A stretch of DNA of 5,355 nt from contig NZ_LECR01000023.1 in the NCBI RefSeq assembly GCF_001602625.1, positions 32,383-37,737 of the forward strand, read 5' to 3'. Below, piece after piece: positions 1 through 5,355 of this stretch. Under the pieces are notes generated by a model. The model had not been told where the DNA came from. It was given only the letters and a program-made list of their open reading frames with translations, and made no database searches. This DNA is from Sodalis-like endosymbiont of Proechinophthirus fluctus. GTDB taxonomy: Bacteria; Pseudomonadota; Gammaproteobacteria; Enterobacterales; Enterobacteriaceae. The position numbers and the translations under genes are program-made. Positions within the stretch are counted from its first letter, which is position 1. Every line of letters starts with the position of its first letter.

Positions 1-66
1 ATAGGTGACCGTCAGCCCGCTCACCGTAAGCCGGGTGCGGTATTGTGCAGCCGCGAGGACGCTCAT
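1..66 (-). CDS. sitB: SitB/YfeB-type ABC importer ATP-binding subunit, N-terminal fragment (runs off the window)
   Basis: Only the first 22 codons are present; the gene continues beyond position 1. The start codon ATG (64-66) overlaps the sitA stop codon as ATGA, the usual sign of translational coupling in an operon. The visible peptide starts MSVLAAAQYRT and ends SGLTVTY. That ending resembles the first beta strand of ABC ATPases in the SitB/YfeB group, just ahead of the Walker A loop, which lies outside the window. By family knowledge the product is the cytoplasmic ATPase that powers uptake of Mn2+/Fe2+ delivered by SitA through the membrane subunits SitC and SitD. The assignment rests mainly on position directly after sitA; whether the rest of the gene is intact cannot be seen. 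Confidence 0.72.
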   Translation of the reverse strand, partial: MSVLAAAQYRTRLTVSGLTVTY

Positions 67-995
67 TGACCGAACCCTGTGGCGATGGTGTCAACGGTGG
101 TGCGTAGCAGGTCGAGATAGGTTGGTACCGGCCCGTCAGAGGCGGACAAGCTATCCACGTACAGTACGCCGCCGTAGCGGGCGCCCGATTCAATACTAAC
201 CTGGCGCGCCGGTTTATCAGAGATGGTACTTTCGCTGAAGACTACTGGGATGTGATAACGGCGTACGGTATCGATGACTTTTTTCACCTGTTGCGGCGTG
301 CCTTGCTCGTCGGCGTTAATCGGCCATAGGTAGACCTCACGCAATCGATAATCCCGCGCCAGGTAACTGAATGCGCCCTCGCTGGTGACCAGCCAGCGCT
401 GCTCGTCGGGAATTTTCGCCAGTCTGGCGCGCAGAGGAGCATCTATCTCTTTTATTTTATTTGAGTAATATTGCGCATTGCGATTGTAAATCGCCGCATG
501 GACCGGATCGTATTTCACCAGCGCCTGTCGGATATTTTCTACATAGACGAGCACATTGGTCGGCGACATCCAGGCGTGGGGATTGACCCGGTCGCGGCCG
601 GCACCATCACGGATCGGCATGGGTTCAATGCCTTCGGTCACTACCACCGACGGTACGCCGTGTAATTGGTCGAAGAAGCGGCGAAACCATCGTTCAAGGT
701 TCATGCCATTCCAGAGGATCAGATCAGCTTTCTGCGTTTTGACGATATCCCGCGGCGTGGGCTGATAATCATGAACCTCCGCGCCCGGGCGAGTGATGGA
801 ATGAACCTCCGCCGCTTCACCAGCGACCTGACGGGCCATATCCTGAATTACGGTAAAGGTAGTAATGACCTGAAAGGGTTTTTCCGCCCGCGTACTGCCG
901 GTGAATAGCGCGGCGACTAGCATCCCTGCGAGCATCAGGCGCAGTGTAAAAGGCGAATGGTTGAGAAAGTGACAAGGAGAAGGTGTTGTGGCCAT
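63..995 (-). CDS. sitA: Periplasmic manganese/iron-binding protein SitA (YfeA type), ABC importer
   Basis: A complete 310-residue reading frame, close to the usual length (about 300) of SitA/YfeA cluster A-I solute-binding proteins. These capture Mn2+ and Fe2+ in the periplasm and hand them to SitBCD. Residues 1-37 form a signal peptide with a hydrophobic core (LMLAGMLVAALF) and a likely cut after STRA; there is no lipobox cysteine. The four expected metal ligands are in place: His75 (AEVHDYQPTP), His140 (NPHAWMS), Glu206 (VTSEGAFSYL) and Asp281 (LYVDSLS). Other family stretches are ITTFTVIQDMA, YLWPINADEQGTP and FSESTISDKPARQV. I chose the ATG at 993-995 because it gives the family length and a GGGAAA sequence precedes it; an in-frame ATG at 1050-1052 would add 19 residues unlike a signal peptide. 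It overlaps sitB by ATGA. This is the only complete gene in the window without lesions. Family assignment is firm; metal preference (Mn or Fe) is inferred. Confidence 0.95.
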   Translation of the reverse strand: MATTPSPCHFLNHSPFTLRLMLAGMLVAALFTGSTRAEKPFQVITTFTVIQDMARQVAGEAAEVHSITRPGAEVHDYQPTPRDIVKTQKADLILWNGMNLERWFRRFFDQLHGVPSVVVTEGIEPMPIRDGAGRDRVNPHAWMSPTNVLVYVENIRQALVKYDPVHAAIYNRNAQYYSNKIKEIDAPLRARLAKIPDEQRWLVTSEGAFSYLARDYRLREVYLWPINADEQGTPQQVKKVIDTVRRYHIPVVFSESTISDKPARQVSIESGARYGGVLYVDSLSASDGPVPTYLDLLRTTVDTIATGFGQ

Positions 996-1153
996 GGCGA
1001 TTTCCCGGGTTGCGGTTAACTCTGAAAAAGCAGCAATCACGCCTCTATTCATGTGGCAAGCCGTGTAGCAAGCGCTGGTTGAGCTTGCCTAAACATCATC
1101 CAGTGGCGACCTGTCGTCGGTGCCTTGCCGGCGTGGCGATTGCTTAATGGACA

Positions 1154-1197
1154 GGTATAGCATAGGCTATATTAGATAGCAAAAGCAATTAATTCAA
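1154..1197 (-). promoter_or_regulatory. Candidate sitA promoter(s)
   Basis: Reading the minus strand, TTGAAT (1197-1192) and TAATAT (1174-1169) are separated by exactly 17 bases. A second pairing, TTGCTA (1182-1177) with TATACC (1159-1154), also has a 17-base spacer. Both are sigma-70-like, and in both the -10 element touches or lies in the MntR operator at 1156-1171, so bound repressor would block transcription. The second would start near position 1147, giving a leader of about 150 bases before the chosen sitA start. Which pair is used cannot be decided from sequence. Confidence 0.55.
1156..1171. promoter_or_regulatory. MntR operator (MntR box) upstream of sitA
   Basis: The 16-base inverted repeat TATAGC-ATAG-GCTATA has perfect 6-base arms around a 4-base centre. 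As I recall it, the enterobacterial MntR box core is ATAGCAAAGGCTAT; this site differs from it at one of 14 bases. It lies between sitA and mntR, over the candidate sitA -10 elements, which is the right place for Mn-dependent repression of a sit operon. The site is intact even though the neighbouring mntR gene is broken. I saw no convincing Fur box beside it. Confidence 0.85.
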
Positions 1198-1201
1198 AAT
1201 C

Positions 1202-1229
1202 TTGTACTAGACCACTCTTCATTTACAAT
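1202..1229 (+). promoter_or_regulatory. Possible promoter of the former mntR gene
   Basis: TTGTAC (1202-1207) and TACAAT (1224-1229) are spaced by 16 bases; the -10 matches the consensus at five of six bases, the -35 only at three. It points at mntR, whose ATG is 70 bases downstream and is preceded by a GAGG ribosome-binding sequence (1289-1292) at normal spacing. The stretch 1230-1288 between them shows nothing else recognisable. Weak, purely positional evidence. Confidence 0.3.
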
Positions 1230-1299
1230 GCTTAGCCAAAACGCGCCTATCCCCCCACCCGCTAGGGATCCGTTGGCCATAACATAACGAGGAACAGAT

Positions 1300-1720
1300 A
1301 TGACCCATGGCGATTTATCCGCGCTGTCTAGCGAGATTACACTGTTGGTAGACATGAAAGAGAATGTGCAGGGATTCTTGCAGGTGGCGTGAGGCGCATT
1401 GGTCTGAGATGATGGATGACTATGTCGAGCTGATAGCCGATCTGAATCCGTGATTGCGACGAAGCGCGCTCCAGGTGGATCTGGCAGCGCGGCTGGGTGT
1501 TTCGCAACCGACAGTGGCCAAATCCTCAAACAGCTAATGACGGTGGAATTAGTGAAGCAGTAACCCTATCGCGGCATCTTTCTTACCGCCTAGGGGAGGC
1601 GTTGGCCCATGAAAGCCGCATGCGCATCAGATCGTGGAATCCTTACTGCTGGAACTGGGCTTCGGGGCCGAAAACCGCCCGAATGCGCTAAAGCGAACTA
1701 TGCTTGGATAAGAGATTTTT
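1300..1720 (+). pseudogene. mntR: mntR pseudogene: manganese-responsive DtxR-family repressor, multiply frameshifted
   Basis: Across shifting plus-strand frames the translation follows enterobacterial MntR (about 155 residues). From the ATG at 1300 it reads LLVDMKENVQGFLQV, then an extra G near 1387 breaks the frame. EAHWSEMMDDYVELIADL follows in the next frame, then two more indels. The DNA-recognition helix region QVDLAARLGVSQPTVAK (1472-1522) is preserved, then a lost base, KQLMTVELVKQ, a TAA, PYRGIFLTA, a TAG where Glu is expected, EALAHESR, another lost base and HQIVESLLLELGFGAE. The C-terminal metal-binding part is scrambled and appears to end near 1720. The functional protein would bind Mn2+ and repress Mn uptake genes such as sitABCD, and the gene is divergent from sitA with the operator between them. 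Start codon and ribosome-binding site survive, but no frame can give a working two-domain repressor. Identity confident; exact 3' limit approximate. Confidence 0.9.
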
Positions 1721-1752
1721 ATTAGAAAAATCAAACGTGCCCCGCCATACGC

Positions 1753-1769
1753 GTATCTGAGGCAGATAC
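1753..1769. repeat. Perfect 7-base inverted repeat over the ribosome-binding site of the TPP-enzyme pseudogene
   Basis: GTATCTG (1753-1759) and CAGATAC (1763-1769) are exact reverse complements with a 3-base loop, directly before the ATG at 1770. The putative ribosome-binding GAGG (1759-1762) falls in the loop and stem edge. Could be chance, or a remnant of translational control. Confidence 0.4.
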
Positions 1770-3070
1770 ATGGCAACCAAAACCAGTGATTTGGAGCGTC
1801 TGAATTCATGGGAGCCACCCGTATTTACGGTTATCCACGCGACGGCATCAATGGCATACTGGCACGCTACAGCGTGCTGCCAAGGACGACGAGGGTAGTA
1901 CAGGTATGCCATAAGGAAATGGCGGCGTTTATGGCCACTGCGCATGCCGAACTAACCGGCGAGCTTGGCGTGTGTCTTTCCACCGGCGATCCGGGGGCTA
2001 TGCACCTATTGACCAGTCTGTATGTATGATGCGCTCATGGATCATGTGCCAGTGTTAGTCACCGTCGTGCAGGCAGAAACTACATCGCGTAGTGCTAGCC
2101 ACCAAAAAGAGCTGAATCTCGATTGCCTGTTCGCCGATGTGGTGGCTTTCGTGAAGGAGGTGCAAATGTTCTGGCGCAGGTGCGCCATGTGCTGAATCTC
2201 GGTATACGCGTGGCGCTCGCGAGAATCACGGTAGCGGCGCCGCTGCGGACGAAAGATATACAGGATAAGCCCTGGAGCCCTTGCTGTCACCACAACTTTA
2301 CCCGCTCCGGCGCTAGTTACAATCCTCGCAGGTGGTACTGCGGGTCACGGAACTGGTTCGTACAGCCGAAGTGCTTAATATCGGCAAAAAGATAGTGATT
2401 CTGGTGGGCGTCGGAGAGCGCGGTGCAACGCAGGACATCATCATCGACGTGGCGGAAATATTAGGAGCATGAGTGGTCACAATGCATTGTTCGGCAAAGG
2501 TGTGTTGCCGAACAATTTGCCGTTTGTCATCGACGCCAGCGGCCGTCTTCGGATATGATGAGCGAATGCGACACGTTTTTAATGATTGGCAGCGGCTCAG
2601 TTTTTGCCGGCGGATAGGCAGGAGTGGAGCGTACAGGTTTATATCGATCTGGCCGAGATTATTATCGTGCAAAAATACCAGCAAGGCTAGACCGATCCGC
2701 GCTTTATCGTATGTGCACTTAATAACTACTATCTGAGCTAGGTGACCTGGGAACAAAGAATAAATGGAAGGTAATCCGTGCTATCAGGCCAGTCAGGAAG
2801 TTCCCGATGTCCCCTATGCCGGCTTTGAAAATTTGGGGATAGAGGTCATCTGCGTCGATGACCCCGCGGATTTGCGGCAGGCCTGGGCTACAGCTCTGGC
2901 GGCGGATTAACTAGTCGTCATTGAGGTGATAGCCGATCCCGAAATTGCGCCGTTTCCGCCACATATTTCTCTGATCCAGGAAAGCCTTTACGTCATCGTT
3001 GGCCAAAAGATATCGCAGCGCCGGACAGGTAATTGTCGAATCGTCGATAGCGTCCAATGCCCTTTGCAGC
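1770..3070 (+). pseudogene. Pseudogene of a thiamine-pyrophosphate-requiring enzyme (pyruvate oxidase/acetolactate synthase-like), internally deleted
   Basis: The remains of a TPP enzyme of the acetolactate synthase/pyruvate oxidase superfamily (usually about 580-600 residues), read across frames. The start (1770) gives MATKTSDLERLNSW, then RIYGYPRDGINGIL, HKEMAAFMATAHAELTGELG and CLSTGDPGAMHLL, the PYR domain with its cofactor-activating Glu region. A four-base TATG repeat near 2020 and a GT insertion near 2160 break the frame. AEVLNIGKKIVILVG, DMMSECDTFLMIGSGS and VQVYIDLA mark the central domain. Near 2655 the sequence jumps to VQKY, DPRFIVCALNNY and VTWEQR of the C-terminal domain, so roughly 180 residues are gone, including the GDG...N TPP/Mg2+ motif. 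Several TAG/TAA stops and a frameshift at 2763 follow. From 2764 NPCYQASQEVPDVPYAGF, ICVDDPADL, a TAA near 2908 and ADPEIAPFPPHISL form the tail. It cannot be active. The original substrate (pyruvate or another 2-oxoacid) cannot be told from sequence. Confidence 0.88.
2486..2516. repeat. Perfect 12-base inverted repeat with 7-base loop inside the TPP-enzyme pseudogene
   Basis: ATTGTTCGGCAA (2486-2497) and TTGCCGAACAAT (2505-2516) are exact reverse complements. No T-run follows, so it is not a classic intrinsic terminator. One frame across it reads LFGKGVLPNNLPF, a normal family stretch, so the palindrome may simply be coding sequence. Confidence 0.6.
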
Positions 3071-3074
3071 GCGG

Positions 3075-3298
3075 CATATTTGGTCCAGACCTCCAAGATT
3101 GCGCGCGGGCGTAATGGAGTGGGCGCGTATTCCTAGCCAGTGCGCGGCGCTGTAGACCTCCCTCACCCGGCATCCTTCTTTGATTAATAGTCCGCGGGTG
3201 ACTTCGGGAATCGACTTGGTGACCATGACCACCAGCGGATGACGGCTGCCGATTTTCAGATAGTCTAGATGTGTTAAAAGTGTGATCCAGGATTGCAT
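3075..3298 (-). pseudogene. 5' stub of a glycosyltransferase family 8 (glycogenin/galactinol synthase-like) gene
   Basis: A minus-strand fragment starting at ATG 3296-3298 with a strong ribosome-binding sequence (GGAGGGAG) about ten bases upstream. It reads MQSWITLLTHLDYL, then GSRHPLVVMVT and LLIKEGCRVREV, the first strands of the nucleotide-binding fold of GT8 proteins such as glycogenin and galactinol synthase homologues. About a dozen residues normally found between the YL and GSR segments seem deleted. After a frameshift, HYARAQ and LEVWTK can be read in another frame, matching the family stretch that precedes the DxD metal/nucleotide-sugar site. The DxD motif and the rest of the catalytic domain are missing: the gene stops near 3075, where it meets the 3' end of the convergent TPP-enzyme pseudogene. 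The intact protein would have moved a sugar from a nucleotide-sugar donor to an acceptor. Family call is moderate because only about 75 codons remain. Confidence 0.62.
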
Positions 3299-3299
3299 G

Positions 3300-3536
3300 T
3301 CACTCTCCCTCCAGCAGGAGATCGGTAAACGCATTCGAGAATGCCCTGGTCGGATCCGAGTCGTGCGAACCTAAAAAAACTCATCCCAACGGGAGTATAA
3401 TTCGCGCTAGCGGTAATAAGGACAGGATGATAGTACTTGCCTCCAGTGCAGTTGAACCACTATACGTCGCGACGTGTTTCTCCATCTCCTGCAAAAAGCA
3501 ATACCATCGCTTGAGAGGGGGTATCGTTGTTAGCAT
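3300..3536 (-). pseudogene. frdD: frdD remnant: fumarate reductase membrane anchor subunit D
   Basis: An ATG at 3534-3536 starts MLTTIPPLKR, like the short lead-in of FrdD (ending PKR in E. coli) before its first membrane segment. The frame is then lost; a GG...STIIAPVL-like stretch can be pieced together across frames, and RIILPLG (about 3401-3381) matches the end of the first helix, ILLPLG in E. coli FrdD. A stop follows directly, and a weak RAFSNAF stretch may correspond to the next segment. FrdD is a 119-residue three-helix protein that, with FrdC, anchors fumarate reductase in the inner membrane and binds menaquinol. Only about 235 bases of jumbled sequence remain, so the call leans heavily on position after frdB and frdC remnants. 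The 3' end is put at the GT8 ribosome-binding site, but could lie earlier. Confidence 0.5.
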
Positions 3537-3605
3537 AACAGACCACGAAAACGAAAAACAGACTGACTGAGCTAGGCGGATGACGGCCCGGTGCACACAC
3601 AGTGT
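3537..3605 (-). pseudogene. frdC: frdC tail remnant: fumarate reductase membrane anchor subunit C
   Basis: About 23 codons between the frdB remnant and the presumed frdD start. Pieced together over two frames they read GP, VIRLA and then VSLFFVFVVCY, a hydrophobic end resembling the last membrane helix of FrdC (ILFVALYW in E. coli). The first 100 or so residues of the protein, with most of the quinone-site helices, are absent. A single deletion seems to have joined the middle of frdB to the end of frdC. The identification is tentative and depends on operon order. Confidence 0.42.
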
Positions 3606-4049
3606 AGAATAACCGGATAGTATTCGCCATTTGCACGGGCGTTTGCACGTTGGCGCCCTGTTCTGGTGTGCGGTTATTGCCGATAATCCAGGGTTGATTG
3701 TCAATAAAATTTCTATAAAGGCACTCATATCTACCACAAATTGCGCTCGATCGGGGAATTTGGCAGCGCTCGCCGCACCCACAGACCGTTCTGAAAATCG
3801 CACAGGAAGGTTTTTGCAGGCCAGCCGGGGAACATCGTTGATCATAATGCCGCAGACGCTGCATATCGCTATCCGGCACGACCAGCGGAATGTAAAATCC
3901 ACCGTCAGGTGGTCCTTGATATAGCCCAAAGCGTCCAAAATCGAGGTTTGCTCGTCCCAGGGCACCTGATAGCTTTCCCAGCGCGGGGCGATATCCTTTT
4001 CGGGATCATAATATTGGATCTGTACCGTCAACGGGTACTTGTCACCCAT
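3606..4049 (-). pseudogene. frdB: frdB pseudogene: fumarate reductase iron-sulfur subunit, frameshifted and 3'-truncated
   Basis: From ATG 4047-4049 the reading frame follows E. coli FrdB (244 residues): YYDPEKDIAPRWESYQVP, SILDALGYIKDHL and WSCRIAICSVCGIMIND. All four [2Fe-2S] cysteines are kept (Cys58, 63, 66, 78). An extra A in the AAAAA run near 3812 shifts the frame across the LACKTF region; the frame returns before FVVDMSAFIE. A lost A near 3695 then moves the true sequence to another frame, reading QPWIIGNNRTPEQGANVQTP. After VQMA a ruined version of the SGCINCGLC cluster motif is seen, and the last 90 or so residues with the [3Fe-4S]/[4Fe-4S] ligands are deleted. A 222-residue open frame continues to 3381, but its second half is not FrdB sequence in the right frame. 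FrdB passes electrons from menaquinol (FrdCD) to FrdA. Confidence 0.9.
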
Positions 4050-4535
4050 GGTAGGGTAAGCCTCGTTACTAGCGGTGGCCGGTGCTTCTTGCCCTCGCTA
4101 CGGTAAACCCTTTGGTGGGCGCGGTAGAGTAGTAAAATTTTCACGTCGCTGTAATCCAGTCTGACGCCGCCGTCTGACGTAGCGAACACCAGGGCATGTT
4201 TAAGGAAATTGACATTGCCGCGGGCAGTAAAAACTTTCGTCAAGACGTTGATGTGTGCCGCGGGATTTCCGGCGATGAAATGCCGAATGTGCCATGCATT
4301 CCGCCACATCCACCCGCACTGCAATTCCAGCGTATACAGCAAGTCGGTGTTTAAGACGCTGCTGGTATCCTGGACTTAACCCGTTTGAACCGTTCTTTCA
4401 ACTCGGAGAGCTTATCGACGGTCTTTTGCATCAGATCAGGAGTGCGATAAATGCCACAGTCTTACTCCCCATACTCAGACCCATTTCATCACGCAGGGTG
4501 CTCTAGTTTTCGGTACCGTCTTGGCGTTATAGCGA
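4050..4535 (-). pseudogene. frdA: frdA 3' remnant: C-terminal quarter of fumarate reductase flavoprotein
   Basis: Only about the last 150 of some 600 residues remain. Reading the minus strand across frames: QDGTEN, a TAG where Trp is expected, LRDEMGLSM, then GIYRTPDLMQKTVDKLSELK, DTSSVLNTDLLYTLEL, a frameshift near 4312, AECMAHSAFHRR, and finally NVNFLKHALVF, RLDYSDVK and QRVY. These match the helical C-terminal domain of E. coli FrdA. The FAD-binding and catalytic parts (the flavin-linking His and the active-site Arg/His residues) are gone. Upstream, at 4535-4585, the sequence changes into an MFS transporter pseudogene on the same strand, so a deletion has removed the frdA front. The frdB start lies directly downstream, the standard frdABCD order. 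Subunit function by family: fumarate reduction to succinate in anaerobic respiration. Confidence 0.88.
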
Positions 4536-5290
4536 CCACAGGTGCTCGGCAATATCCCGCGTCATCACCACCAGCATTAGAGTATGTTTACGGTACGAGG
4601 TCGACCAAATTTCGCGAAAGCGTCTCTCTTGTGTAAAACTGTGCTACCACATCAGCGCCTGGCTCTGCGGCCGCAGCATTTTTCCATGGCGCACATGACC
4701 TGGCCACATGACCTAGCTCATCAAGATGGAGGCCCTGCTGGGCTAGCCAGCACGCTGATTCAGGCAGATTTTTGCGAATAAACCAAATGACCAGCGAACA
4801 CAGGGCGCCGGCAGTTATCACCCAGCGCTAGCCTTCAAAGTACAAAAAAGTATAAAAAGTTTTAAGAATCAATCAGTAAGAAATGATATCCACCGTGGGC
4901 AACCGAAAGAAACTGCACGAAAGAAAAATGAGAACGCGAACGCCCCATTGTGCAGGTGGACCGGCACCTACTTCTCTTGGTCAAGTAGGTATAGATAGTT
5001 ACCAGTTTTATATCTAGCCCGATATCTACCAGGAAGCGGCACAGAATAATGCCTTCCGCACCGCTCTGAAACGCCATGACCAGCAAAAACAGCCATATAC
5101 CAGGCCAGCGTGCACATAAAGGTAAAGGTCAGGCAGCGGCCGAAATAATCCGCATAGTGGCAAATCAGACTGCTGCCCACAAACAGACCTAAGAAGGCGA
5201 TGGAGAAAATCGCTGCCTGGTCAGAAAAGCCCAATAAACTAACCGCCAGTATGGAAGATATTAGCGGCTATCAATTCCGCGCTTTCGCTT
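4535..5290 (-). pseudogene. MFS transporter pseudogene (sugar/organic acid:proton symporter type), C-terminal half deleted
   Basis: Read across frames on the minus strand. GFSDQAAIFSIAFLGLFVGSS is a membrane helix followed by HYADYFGRC, the loop 2-3 motif A (G-x-x-x-D-x-x-GRR) with Gly and the last Arg changed to Cys. A frameshift near 5085 leads to LLVMAFQSGAEGIILCRFLV and LVTIYTYLT (helices 3-4). Further indels follow, then HNGAFAFSFF and VQFLSV (helix 5), a stop in place of Trp in the FEG*RWV segment, GALCSLVIWFIRKNLPES with WLAQQG (helix 6 and the central loop), and FREIWSTSYRKHTLMLVV, the start of helix 7. Then frdA sequence begins, so helices 7-12 (about 230 residues) are missing. The first residues, upstream of about 5230, are degraded; the gene may begin near or beyond 5290. 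Substrate unknown; the subfamily resembles metabolite:H+ symporters. Confidence 0.82.
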
Positions 5291-5355
5291 TATACAGCCG
5301 ATCTCAGAAAGATAATACAACTCAAAAACCGCCAAGCGCAAGTAAAGAAATAAAG

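Noticed and set aside
666..908. An 80-codon plus-strand open frame and its overlapping neighbours at 471-765
   Set aside because: They are opposite-strand shadows of the intact sitA coding sequence.
1172..1200. A Fur box next to the MntR operator
   Set aside because: The A/T-rich stretch has no convincing GATAAT-type repeat, so iron control of sitA cannot be claimed from this window.
1194..1529. A 111-codon minus-strand open frame
   Set aside because: It covers the mntR control region and runs antisense to mntR-like sequence; the translation resembles nothing I know.
2313..2756. A 147-codon minus-strand open frame
   Set aside because: It lies antisense to clearly recognisable TPP-enzyme sequence and shows no family motif of its own.
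2911..3096. A 61-codon minus-strand frame as a continuation of the glycosyltransferase
   Set aside because: Only its first few residues (EVWTK) fit the GT8 family; the rest is antisense to the conserved tail of the TPP enzyme.
3631..3924. A 97-codon plus-strand open frame
   Set aside because: Antisense shadow of frdB, with no recognisable domain or convincing ribosome-binding site.
3381..4049. A single intact 222-residue FrdB-like protein
   Set aside because: After about residue 119 the translation no longer follows FrdB; the expected sequence continues in another frame (IIGNNRTPEQG), and the C-terminal cluster cysteines are missing.
1..5355. A new defence, toxin-antitoxin, CRISPR or mobile-element system
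   Set aside because: I found no repeat arrays, terminal inverted repeats, transposase or integrase sequence, tRNA or paired small genes. All sizeable segments are explained by known housekeeping or metabolic families in decay.

Overview
The window looks like a piece of a gammaproteobacterial (enterobacterial) genome in the middle of genome decay, of the type seen in Sodalis and related insect symbionts. I infer this from two things. The recognisable proteins are closest to enterobacterial SitA, MntR and FrdABCD as I remember them. All but one or two of the genes are broken by small indels, stop codons and larger deletions while still being easy to recognise. The genus is an inference, not something I could test.

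Layout. Positions 1-995 (minus strand) hold the only healthy genes: the first 22 codons of sitB and a complete sitA, overlapping by ATGA. These belong to a SitABCD/YfeABCD-type manganese/iron ABC importer. Positions 996-1299 are the divergent control region. It carries a near-perfect MntR operator (1156-1171) lying over candidate sitA promoters. Positions 1300-about 1720 (plus strand) are a dead mntR, the gene for the manganese-responsive repressor expected to bind that operator. Positions 1770-about 3070 (plus) are a pseudogene of a large thiamine-pyrophosphate enzyme of the pyruvate oxidase/acetolactate synthase type, with its cofactor-binding core deleted. Positions about 3075-3298 (minus) are the 5' stub of a family-8 glycosyltransferase gene, convergent with the TPP enzyme. 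Positions about 3300-4535 (minus) are the shrunken remains of the frdABCD fumarate reductase operon: the 3' end of frdA, most of frdB, the tail of frdC and a piece of frdD. Positions about 4535-5290 (minus) are the N-terminal half of an MFS transporter gene, fused by deletion to the frdA remnant. I see nothing identifiable in 5291-5355.

How the parts relate. The one function selection has clearly kept is metal import (SitA, start of SitB). Its repressor gene is destroyed but the operator remains, so this importer has probably lost its local Mn-dependent control. The lost genes covered anaerobic fumarate respiration, a pyruvate-type TPP enzyme, a sugar-transfer enzyme and a transporter, which fits relaxed selection in a host-associated lifestyle. 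I found no RNA genes, insertion sequences, CRISPR arrays or new defence-like system. The interest lies in the decay pattern and in the rewired regulation of sit.
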